Source: an uncultured Muribaculaceae bacterium
GTDB taxonomy: Bacteria; Bacteroidota; Bacteroidia; Bacteroidales; Muribaculaceae
DNA length: 15,605 nucleotides
Assembly (NCBI GenBank): GCA_910585285.1
Contig: CAJUDL010000064.1
Span: 1-15,605, forward strand
Reading direction: 5' to 3'
Shown: positions 1 to 6,799 of the stretch, in pieces
Layout: each line of letters opens with the position of its first letter
Numbering within the stretch: the stretch's first letter is position 1
Notes under the pieces: model-generated
Told to the model about the DNA's origin: nothing
What the model saw: only the letters and a program-made list of their open reading frames with translations
Database searches by the model: none
Translations under genes and position numbers: made by a program

Positions 1-277
1 TTAATAATTGGATTATTCCAGGAGGTTCGGTTTCTGACGACATACGGGGCACCGCGGGTGCCTTCACTCAACCGGCTTCGCCTATACTTTTGTCGCTTCC
101 ATTTTTGCAAATCGGGATGCGACCTCGCTTGTTGAGTCATGCCAATTCTTACCTTTTACCTATTCCCTTTTACTTATTACCTCATCGAACACAGTTCGAT
201 AAACGCGGATTTATGGACGTATTGTAAGAATTCATTTTGAGTTTGAGGTGAGTTTGGGATTGGGTTGAAAGTAAAAT

Positions 278-308
278 TTTGTGATTTGGAGAAATTATTG
301 TAACTTTG
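278..308 (+). promoter_or_regulatory. Bacteroidetes-type promoter of gyrA
   Basis: TTTG at 278-281 (-33 element), a 19-base spacer, and TAACTTTG at 301-308 (-7 element) match the Bacteroidetes primary sigma consensus TTTG-N19-21-TAnnTTTG. Transcription should begin a few bases after 308, giving a gyrA leader of about 75 nt. Confidence 0.8.
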
Positions 309-316
309 TAGTTAGG

Positions 317-349
317 TTTGGTACGTATGCTCTTGTGCATACAACCAAG
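317..349 (+). promoter_or_regulatory. Hairpin at the 5' end of the gyrA mRNA
   Basis: TTGGT (318-322) pairs with ACCAA (344-348), and inside it GTATGC (325-330) pairs perfectly with GCATAC (337-342) around a 6-base loop. It lies only a few bases after the predicted transcription start, so it would form the very 5' end of the message. A 5'-terminal stem can protect mRNA from decay or act in regulation. No function is shown here. Confidence 0.45.
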
Positions 350-390
350 CTACTGATAGGCACAGTTGGGGCTTTTTAGTTAATATAAAA

Positions 391-2958
391 ATGCAAGGAG
401 ACGACAAAATTATCCCGATTAATATTGAATCGGAAATGAAAAGCGCTTACATCGATTATTCGATGTCAGTGATTGTATCCAGGGCACTGCCCGATGTCAG
501 AGATGGTTTCAAACCCGTTCATCGCCGCGTTCTGTTCGGAATGAACGAGCTCAGCAACTTTTTCTCAGGCGACACTAAGAAATCGGCACGTATCGTTGGA
601 GAAGTGATGGGTAAGTATCACCCACACGGAGACTCTTCTATATATCTCACTATGGTGCGACTCGCACAAGAGTGGAGCTTGCGCTATCCTCTTGTGTTCG
701 GACAAGGTAATTTCGGATCAATTGACGGAGACTCTCCTGCCGCCATGCGTTACACCGAGGTCAAACTTGCCCGCATGGGTGAAGAAATGCTTCAGGATCT
801 TGACAAAGATACTGTAGATTTCGTGCCGAACTTCGACAACACATTGTCAGAACCGGCTGTATTGCCTACCCGCATCCCGAACCTCCTCGTCAATGGAGCT
901 TCCGGCATTGCCGTAGGTATGGCTACCAACATGCCGCCTCACAACCTTACCGAATCTCTTAACGCCGCTTTGGCTCTTATTGATAATCCTGAGCTCGATG
1001 TGGAAGGTTTAATGGAGTATATCAAGGCTCCCGACTTCCCCACAGGAGGAGAAATCCTCGGTATTCAGGGCGTTAAGGATGCTTTTGAAACAGGACGAGG
1101 CAGAATTGTGCTTCGTGCAAAGACCGAAATCGAATCCGACGGCAATCATGACGCAATAGTCATATCCGAGATTCCTTACGGTGTCATAAAAGGTGATCTC
1201 GTCAAGAGCATCGCCGAACTTGTGGACGAGAAGAAGATCGACGGCATAGCCGACATATCCGATACTTCCGCACGTGGCAAAATCAATATCGTAATAGATA
1301 TCAAAAAAGATGCCAACGCGCGCGTAGTCCTCAACAAGCTTTTCAAGCTCACACAGCTTCAGACATCATTCAGCGTCAATAATGTAGCTCTCGTTAATGG
1401 TCGTCCAAAGACTCTGAATCTTAAAGAGATTCTTGATGCTTTTGTAAACCATCGTCACGATGTGGTTATTCGCCGCACTCGCTTCGAACTCAAGAAAGCA
1501 GAGGAGCGTGCCCACATCCTCAAGGGGTTGATGATTGCCGTAGACAATATTGACGAGGTGATCCAGATAATACGATCTTCTGCCACAGCTGAAGATGCCC
1601 GTCAGAAACTTGGCGAAAGATTCGAACTCGATGAAGTGCAGACACGAGCCATAGTTGAAATGCGTCTCCGTCAGCTCACCGGTCTGGAAATGGACAAACT
1701 GCGCAACGAGTATGATGAGGTGATGAAACTTATCCAGCACTTGAACGACATACTCAACAACGATCACGTTTGTCGACAGGTGATGAAAGATGAGCTGATT
1801 GAAATCCGTGACAAATATGGCGACGAAAGACGCACTGCAATCAATATGATTTCCGGAGACTTCAATGCCGAGGATTTCTATCCGGATGATCCAATGATTA
1901 TCACAATCTCTCACCTTGGTTACATCAAACGCACTCCCCTATCAGAATTCCGCGCACAGCACAGAGGTGGTGTCGGTGCCAAAGGCAGCAACACAAGGGA
2001 CGAGGATTTCATAGAGCATATCTACCCCGCAACAAACCACAACGATATGTTGTTCTTTACAGAAAAAGGACGTTGCTACAGATTGAAGGTTTATGAGATT
2101 CCCGAAATGCCAAAGAATTCCAAAGGGCGTGCCATTCAGAATATGCTTATGCTTGATGCCGACGACCGTGTCAATGCGTTCATAAGAATCAAGCATCTGA
2201 GCGATGATGAGTATACAAATTCCCACAACCTCATCTTCGCCACAAAGAACGGTATAGTAAAGAAGACAAGACTTAAGGAATACTCTCATATCAATGCTAA
2301 TGGCAAGAAGGCCATCAAGATTCTCGAAGGCGATGAGGTGATCCAGGTTCGTCTTACCAACGGAGACACGGAGATAATACTTGCTGACCGTGAAGGACGT
2401 GCCATCCGCTTCCACGAAAGCAAAGTCCGTGAAGTGGGTCGCGACTCAATCGGTGTAAGAGGTATGACTCTTGGCAGCGAAAACGACGTTGTCATAGGAA
2501 TGATCACAATGACCGGAGCTGAAAATGAATCCGTAATGGTCGTGTCAGAAAATGGTTATGGCAAACGTTCCGCTCTTGAAGATTACCGTATCACAAACCG
2601 TGGAGGCAAAGGCGTGAAAACATTGTCTATAACTGAAAAGACAGGACAGCTTGTCGCAATCAAGAATGTCACTGACAACAATGATCTGATGATAATCAAT
2701 CAGAGCGGCATCACTCTTCGCCTCCCTGTAGATTCAATCAGGATCATGGGACGAGCAACACAAGGCGTAAAACTCATAGATCTCGGCAAACGCGGAGACA
2801 CAATCGCCTCTGTCTGCAAGGTTGACTCTGATCCGGAAACAGAGATTGAAGAAGAGAGTGAAGAGACAAACACTGCCACTTCCTCAGAAATCATAGAGAA
2901 TGAAATCAACGAAAATGCTGTCACAGACCACAGCATGGATGTTGAGAGTGAAATATAA
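391..2958 (+). CDS. gyrA: DNA gyrase subunit A
   Basis: GyrA breaks and rejoins DNA in the GyrA2GyrB2 complex, which introduces negative supercoils using ATP hydrolysed by GyrB. At 855 residues it has the usual length. The N-terminal breakage-reunion domain carries the catalytic tyrosine at residue 121 in AAMRYTE and the winged-helix segment KYHPHGDSS (residues 75-83). The C-terminal beta-pinwheel begins near residue 500 and carries a GyrA box, QHRGGVG (523-529), which separates it from ParC of topoisomerase IV, where the box is absent or degenerate. The last 45 or so residues form an acidic, Glu-rich tail. The quinolone-resistance position matching E. coli Ser83 is Ser82. The position matching Asp87 is Leu86, a non-acidic residue. 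The ATG at 391 follows an A-rich leader and aligns with the family N-terminus. The next gene starts 29 bases after the stop and is probably co-transcribed. Confidence 0.98.
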   Translation: MQGDDKIIPINIESEMKSAYIDYSMSVIVSRALPDVRDGFKPVHRRVLFGMNELSNFFSGDTKKSARIVGEVMGKYHPHGDSSIYLTMVRLAQEWSLRYPLVFGQGNFGSIDGDSPAAMRYTEVKLARMGEEMLQDLDKDTVDFVPNFDNTLSEPAVLPTRIPNLLVNGASGIAVGMATNMPPHNLTESLNAALALIDNPELDVEGLMEYIKAPDFPTGGEILGIQGVKDAFETGRGRIVLRAKTEIESDGNHDAIVISEIPYGVIKGDLVKSIAELVDEKKIDGIADISDTSARGKINIVIDIKKDANARVVLNKLFKLTQLQTSFSVNNVALVNGRPKTLNLKEILDAFVNHRHDVVIRRTRFELKKAEERAHILKGLMIAVDNIDEVIQIIRSSATAEDARQKLGERFELDEVQTRAIVEMRLRQLTGLEMDKLRNEYDEVMKLIQHLNDILNNDHVCRQVMKDELIEIRDKYGDERRTAINMISGDFNAEDFYPDDPMIITISHLGYIKRTPLSEFRAQHRGGVGAKGSNTRDEDFIEHIYPATNHNDMLFFTEKGRCYRLKVYEIPEMPKNSKGRAIQNMLMLDADDRVNAFIRIKHLSDDEYTNSHNLIFATKNGIVKKTRLKEYSHINANGKKAIKILEGDEVIQVRLTNGDTEIILADREGRAIRFHESKVREVGRDSIGVRGMTLGSENDVVIGMITMTGAENESVMVVSENGYGKRSALEDYRITNRGGKGVKTLSITEKTGQLVAIKNVTDNNDLMIINQSGITLRLPVDSIRIMGRATQGVKLIDLGKRGDTIASVCKVDSDPETEIEEESEETNTATSSEIIENEINENAVTDHSMDVESEI

Positions 2959-2987
2959 ATAGATTATTAACCCAATCTTCATATATT

Positions 2988-4199
2988 ATGAAAAAAATCT
3001 TGACATTCGCGCTCTGCCTCGCAGCTGCTGGCTCATTGAGCGCACAGAAGCAAGTAGTCGATCAGGCAAACAAGCTTGCAGGTAAGAATGATAAAATCGC
3101 AGAAGCTCGCGAACTTATCGGTCAGGCTGCCGCTAATCCTGAGACTCAGAATGATGCCCGCACATATTTTGTTGCAGGCAAGATTGAATACGATGCTTTC
3201 GACAATTCTTTCAAGAAGCAGATGATCAATCCTAAAGATCCCAGTGTTAAACCGTTGGAGATGGGTGAACAGCTCCTTAATGGTTACAACCAGTTCCTCA
3301 AGGCAATGTCGCTTGACAGTGTCCCCAATGCAAAAGGAGAAATCAAACCTAAATTTTCAAAAGACATTGCTTCAAAGATCAATGGTCATTTCAATGATTA
3401 TTTCAATGCCGGTGGAACTTTCTATAATGAAAAGAAATTCTATCCTGAGGCTTACGAAGCCTTCATGATTTATGGCAATATGCCCAAACAGTCTTTTGCA
3501 TCGAAAGAGGTTAAATCAACACCCGACTCTGTAGTGAACACTGCATTTTTCAATGCAGGCATTTCAGCATACGCGGGCAATAACCTTGAAGCAGGTGCGA
3601 ATGCATTTAAGCATGCCCGTCTCAACAATTCTGACAACTATCAGAACTATGTTTATGAGATTGCTTGCTGGCAATATCTTGCAGGTCAGGATTCAACAAA
3701 GGTTGACAAAGCAAAATCCGAAATCATGGAAATTGCTGAAGCCGGTCATAAGAAATTCGGTATCTCCCAGCCTTTATTCATCAACAACCTCATCAACTCT
3801 CTCGTTCTTGACAATCAGATCGACAAAGCTCTTCAGGAGGTTAATACTCTCGTAGCTGAGAATCCCGACAATGCATCTCTATATGGTCTACGTGGATACG
3901 TCAATGACCGTAAAGGTGATGACGAGGCATCGGTGGCAGACTATAAGAAAGCTGCCTCTCTCCCGGGCGTTGATTTCGAAACTTTGAAGAATGCCGCTAA
4001 AAAGATCTTCAAAGTCGGCACACAGAAATGGAACAACATTGAGGGTGCCACTCCAGAGCAGCGCAATGCTATCAAGACAGAATATTTCCAGTATGCAAAA
4101 GACATCACCGACAAGGCAAAAGGCATGAATGCTGATGATTCTGATCTAAACTATGTAATCGAAAATATTGATTACGCACTTGAAACTTTCTTCAATTAA
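2988..4199 (+). CDS. Exported tetratricopeptide-repeat protein
   Basis: A 403-residue protein with a clear Sec signal peptide: MKK, a hydrophobic core, and probable cleavage after Ala19 (SLSA|Q). There is no lipobox, so a soluble periplasmic protein is likely. The mature part is helical. The most convincing TPR unit is at about 292-326 (NPDNASLYGLRGYVNDRKGD), with weaker ones at about 142-165 and 184-215. TPRs are protein-binding scaffolds, and no catalytic motif is visible. It lies 29 bases after gyrA with no promoter in between and is followed by a strong terminator, so it should be on the gyrA transcript. From memory this gyrA-TPR pairing recurs in Bacteroidales, but I cannot verify that here. 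The binding partner and role are unknown. Confidence 0.85.
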   Translation: MKKILTFALCLAAAGSLSAQKQVVDQANKLAGKNDKIAEARELIGQAAANPETQNDARTYFVAGKIEYDAFDNSFKKQMINPKDPSVKPLEMGEQLLNGYNQFLKAMSLDSVPNAKGEIKPKFSKDIASKINGHFNDYFNAGGTFYNEKKFYPEAYEAFMIYGNMPKQSFASKEVKSTPDSVVNTAFFNAGISAYAGNNLEAGANAFKHARLNNSDNYQNYVYEIACWQYLAGQDSTKVDKAKSEIMEIAEAGHKKFGISQPLFINNLINSLVLDNQIDKALQEVNTLVAENPDNASLYGLRGYVNDRKGDDEASVADYKKAASLPGVDFETLKNAAKKIFKVGTQKWNNIEGATPEQRNAIKTEYFQYAKDITDKAKGMNADDSDLNYVIENIDYALETFFN

Positions 4200-4214
4200 T
4201 TTAAATAAGAATAT

Positions 4215-4251
4215 AAAAAAATGGGCGGTGCGGAAGTGCCGCCCATTTTTA
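4215..4251 (+). terminator. Intrinsic terminator of the gyrA-TPR unit
   Basis: ATGGGCGG (4221-4228) pairs perfectly with CCGCCCAT (4239-4246). G-U pairs can extend the stem inward to a GGAA loop (4232-4235). It is followed by TTTTTATA. An A-run precedes the stem, so it could also stop minus-strand transcription. It cleanly separates gyrA-TPR from the mre operon. Confidence 0.9.
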
Positions 4252-4294
4252 TATGGTCGTATAATTATTTTTTTAAACATAATTATAGATACAA

Positions 4295-4327
4295 TTAGGA
4301 ATTATAATAAAAAAATAGTTAACTTTG
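4295..4327 (+). promoter_or_regulatory. Promoter of the mreBCD-mrdA-rodA operon
   Basis: TAACTTTG at 4320-4327 is a perfect -7 element, identical to that of gyrA. The -33 position holds only TTAG (4295-4298) at a 21-base spacing, one mismatch from TTTG. It sits in very AT-rich DNA between the upstream terminator and mreB. The leader would be about 45 nt. Confidence 0.7.
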
Positions 4328-4375
4328 CACATTGAAATTTAAAGAAATTACTACTCTCCATTAAGATAAAATAAG

Positions 4376-5395
4376 ATGGGACTTTTTTCATTTACACAAG
4401 AAATAGCGATGGATTTGGGAACAGCCAATTCCATCATCATTCATAATGACAAAATTGTCGTGGATGAGCCGAGCGTAGTTGCGATAGAAAACAAGACTGA
4501 CAAACTTATCGCCGTTGGAACTCCGGCTCATATGATGGAAGGGAGAGAGTCTCCCGGTATACGCACAATTCGTCCTCTCCGCGATGGTGTAATTGCAGAT
4601 TTTAACGCAGCCGAGCAGATGATCAGAGGCATGGTCAAGATGGTTGGATCAAAACGCAGATGGTTTTCGCCTTCACTACGTATGGTTGTATGTATCCCGT
4701 CAGGTTCAACGGAAGTCGAAATCCGCGCTGTCAGGGATTCAAGTGAACACGCCGGTGGCCGCGATGTATATATGATCTACGAGCCAATGGCTGCCGCACT
4801 TGGAATCGGACTGGATGTTGAGGCTCCGGAAGGCAACATGATTGTTGACATAGGCGGTGGCAGCACTGAAATCGCAGTCATATCTCTCGGCGGTATCGTC
4901 AGCAATAAGAGCATACGCATTGCCGGTAATGACCTTACTGCGGACATTCAGGAACATATGGGTCGTGTGCACAATCTTAAAGTAGGAACAAGCATGGCGG
5001 AACAAATAAAGATCAATGTCGGTTCTGCCCTACCGACACTTGAAAATCCGCCAGAACCATTCATCGTCACCGGTCCCAACCGTATGACATCACTTCCAAT
5101 GGAAGTTCCCGTCACGCACGAAGAAATCTCGCATTGCATCGAAAAATCAATAATGAAGATGGAAGCCGCAATTCTTGCAGCTCTTGAACAAACACCTCCA
5201 GAACTTTATGCTGATATTGTAAAGAACGGAATATACCTGGCAGGCGGAGGAGCATTGCTCCGCGGTCTTGCGAAAAGATTCACCGATAAAATCCGCATAG
5301 AATTCAAAGTTGCGGACGATCCATTACACGCAGTGGCAAAGGGTACCGGTGTTGCTTTAAAGAATATTAACCGCTTCTCTTTCCTTATACGTTAA
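4376..5395 (+). CDS. mreB: Rod-shape-determining actin homologue MreB
   Basis: MreB is a bacterial actin that polymerises on the inner face of the cytoplasmic membrane and orients the elongation machinery. The 339-residue length is typical. The actin-fold ATP site is intact: phosphate-1 loop DLGTANS from Asp13, the conserved EP at residues 136-137, phosphate-2 loop DIGGGSTE from Asp158, and adenosine-binding GGGALLRG at about 290-297. The N-terminus MGLFSF and C-terminus NRFSFLIR are hydrophobic, and I infer that either could touch the membrane. It is the first gene after the promoter, so it heads the operon. mreC follows after 35 bases. The ATG at 4376 places the phosphate-1 loop at the usual distance from the N-terminus. 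Confidence 0.97.
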   Translation: MGLFSFTQEIAMDLGTANSIIIHNDKIVVDEPSVVAIENKTDKLIAVGTPAHMMEGRESPGIRTIRPLRDGVIADFNAAEQMIRGMVKMVGSKRRWFSPSLRMVVCIPSGSTEVEIRAVRDSSEHAGGRDVYMIYEPMAAALGIGLDVEAPEGNMIVDIGGGSTEIAVISLGGIVSNKSIRIAGNDLTADIQEHMGRVHNLKVGTSMAEQIKINVGSALPTLENPPEPFIVTGPNRMTSLPMEVPVTHEEISHCIEKSIMKMEAAILAALEQTPPELYADIVKNGIYLAGGGALLRGLAKRFTDKIRIEFKVADDPLHAVAKGTGVALKNINRFSFLIR

Positions 5396-5430
5396 GGATA
5401 TCGTTCATGCATAGTGCATCTTTCTAATGA

Positions 5431-6279
5431 ATGCGTAATCTTCTGAATTTCATAATACGCTACTCCACATGGTTTGTCTTTACCTTCTATGTGCTGATAA
5501 GCGTAACGCTTCTTGTGCTGGGGAATAGATATCGCCAATCGGTTTATCTGACCTCAGCCAATGTCATATCGGGAGGTTTGTATAACGGAGCATCACATGT
5601 AACAGGATATTTTCATCTCCGTTCCATCAATGAAAGCTTACAGGCAAGCAATGCACAACTGCAAAATCAGGTATTGAATCTGAAAAACGAACTTGCACAA
5701 TATAAAGTGCTACTCTCAGATACGCTGCCCCCCCTCCCTTCTCGCGACCGATATGATTATATTGCGGCTGCAGTGATTAACAACAACACACGTCATCCTA
5801 AAAACTTTTTTACGATCGACAGAGGCAGCCTTGATGGCGTTGAGCGTGGCATGGGAGTCGTAGACCAGAATGGTGTTGTAGGAATCGTAAACGTTACCGG
5901 CCCCCACATGGCGAGGGTAATTTCATTGCTGAATGAGACACAACACTTCTCGGTAAAACTAAAAGACACCTCATTTGTAGGATCCCTAAACTGGAAAGGG
6001 AAAGATGCCTCAATTGCTTACGTAGAAGAGATTCCTCGTCATGTGGAATATCATATAGGCGACACGATTGTAACCAGTGGATACTCTACAACCTTCCCTG
6101 AAGGTATACCGGTCGGCACCGTGCTCAACAGAGTGAGAAGTCAAGACGACAGTTTTTTTACATTCAAAATAAAACTGATGCCGGATTTCCGATCTTTAAG
6201 CACCGTACGAGTGATAAGAGATATATACAAAGAGGAAATCGACTCCCTTTCAAATTATGATATAATAAAAAAAGAATAA
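5431..6279 (+). CDS. mreC: Rod-shape-determining protein MreC
   Basis: MreC is a single-pass membrane protein that links MreB to the periplasmic synthases and activates PBP2. The 282-residue order is typical: a short cytoplasmic N-terminus, one transmembrane segment at about 11-31, a coiled coil at about 65-97 (ESLQASNAQLQNQVLNLKNE), then the beta-rich domain with conserved glycine-rich motifs GMGVVDQNGVVG (140-151) and DTIVTSGYSTTFPEG (211-225). It lies 35 bases after mreB and only one base before mreD, so the three are certainly co-transcribed. Start at ATG 5431. It shows no truncation. Confidence 0.95.
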   Translation: MRNLLNFIIRYSTWFVFTFYVLISVTLLVLGNRYRQSVYLTSANVISGGLYNGASHVTGYFHLRSINESLQASNAQLQNQVLNLKNELAQYKVLLSDTLPPLPSRDRYDYIAAAVINNNTRHPKNFFTIDRGSLDGVERGMGVVDQNGVVGIVNVTGPHMARVISLLNETQHFSVKLKDTSFVGSLNWKGKDASIAYVEEIPRHVEYHIGDTIVTSGYSTTFPEGIPVGTVLNRVRSQDDSFFTFKIKLMPDFRSLSTVRVIRDIYKEEIDSLSNYDIIKKE

Positions 6280-6280
6280 A

Positions 6281-6799
6281 ATGGGCAGAAACATACTCCA
6301 AAGCATATTGATTCTTGCCTGTCTTATAATTGTTCAGGTTCTGATATGCAACCATATCATGCTTTTTAATGTGGCGATGATATTCGTATTCATATACGTT
6401 GTCATAAATCTACCAATGGACCTGCACACAGGATGGCTATTGACCTGGGCATTTGTCGGAGGACTGATTGTTGACATATTTTCCGATACTCCCGGCGTGA
6501 ATTCCCTTGCCTGTACAATTCTTGCAATAATCAAACGACCTGCCTTTTACGCATACATACCAAGAGATGACCGCACAAAAGACATTGAACCCTCACTTGC
6601 CAATCTTGGATTTGCAGTTTATGCAAAATATCTTTTCACGATGGTAGCAGCGTATTCCGTGCTCGTTTTCACTATTGAGTATTTCAATTTTGCAGACATT
6701 AAAGAGATTGTCATAATGAGTGCGGCAAGTGCTGTGTCCACATTCCTGATTTTACTTGGTATCGATAGTATTATAGTTAAGACCCCTTCACACAAGTGA
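6281..6799 (+). CDS. mreD: Rod-shape-determining membrane protein MreD
   Basis: MreD is an integral membrane partner of MreC, and the MreC:MreD balance tunes PBP2 activity. This 172-residue protein is almost wholly hydrophobic, with about five or six transmembrane segments (roughly 5-25, 28-45, 50-67, 75-90, 112-132 and 140-160). The family is poorly conserved, and the call rests on size, topology, the segment GGLIVDIFSDTPGVNSL (60-76) typical of MreD, and position between mreC and PBP2. The start is one base after the mreC stop. The stop TGA overlaps the GTG start of the next gene (GTGA, 6796-6799), a translational-coupling arrangement. Confidence 0.92.
   Translation: MGRNILQSILILACLIIVQVLICNHIMLFNVAMIFVFIYVVINLPMDLHTGWLLTWAFVGGLIVDIFSDTPGVNSLACTILAIIKRPAFYAYIPRDDRTKDIEPSLANLGFAVYAKYLFTMVAAYSVLVFTIEYFNFADIKEIVIMSAASAVSTFLILLGIDSIIVKTPSHK

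Larger units (their letters stand above)
1..390. other. Gene-free region upstream of gyrA with several hairpins
   Basis: No complete gene is visible. Roughly 49-200 is richer in G+C than the AT-rich spacers elsewhere and carries nested inverted repeats: GCACC/GGTGC (49-53/57-61), ACTCAAC/GTTGAGT (66-72/131-137), GTCGC/GCGAC (92-96/119-123, with further pairs inside) and ATCGAAC/GTTCGAT around a 3-base loop (184-190/194-200). On the minus strand a frame opens at an ATG at 140 and stays open for 46 codons to the left edge. Its product would be very rich in Arg and Lys and resembles nothing I recognise, so I do not call it a gene. The gyrA promoter and leader lie in 278-390. The hairpin cluster could be a dispersed repeat, a terminator region of the gene to the left, or an RNA. 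The sequence alone does not decide. Confidence 0.6.

Noticed and set aside
242..251. TTTGAGGTGA shared with the complement of 14497-14506, hinting at a dispersed repeat
   Set aside because: Only ten bases match and the flanks do not align, so it is not enough to claim a repeat family.
1366..1914. 182-codon minus-strand open frame inside gyrA, with others at 1942-2936
   Set aside because: They lie wholly opposite the strongly supported gyrA frame and their products are unrelated to any family I know. They arise from its codon use.
391..2958. parC (topoisomerase IV subunit A) as an alternative for gyrA
   Set aside because: A GyrA box (QHRGGVG), full pinwheel domain and acidic tail are present, which favours gyrase.
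5407..5419. Small hairpin ATGCA-TAG-TGCAT between mreB and mreC
   Set aside because: Only five pairs and no T-run. It is neither a terminator nor a credible regulator.
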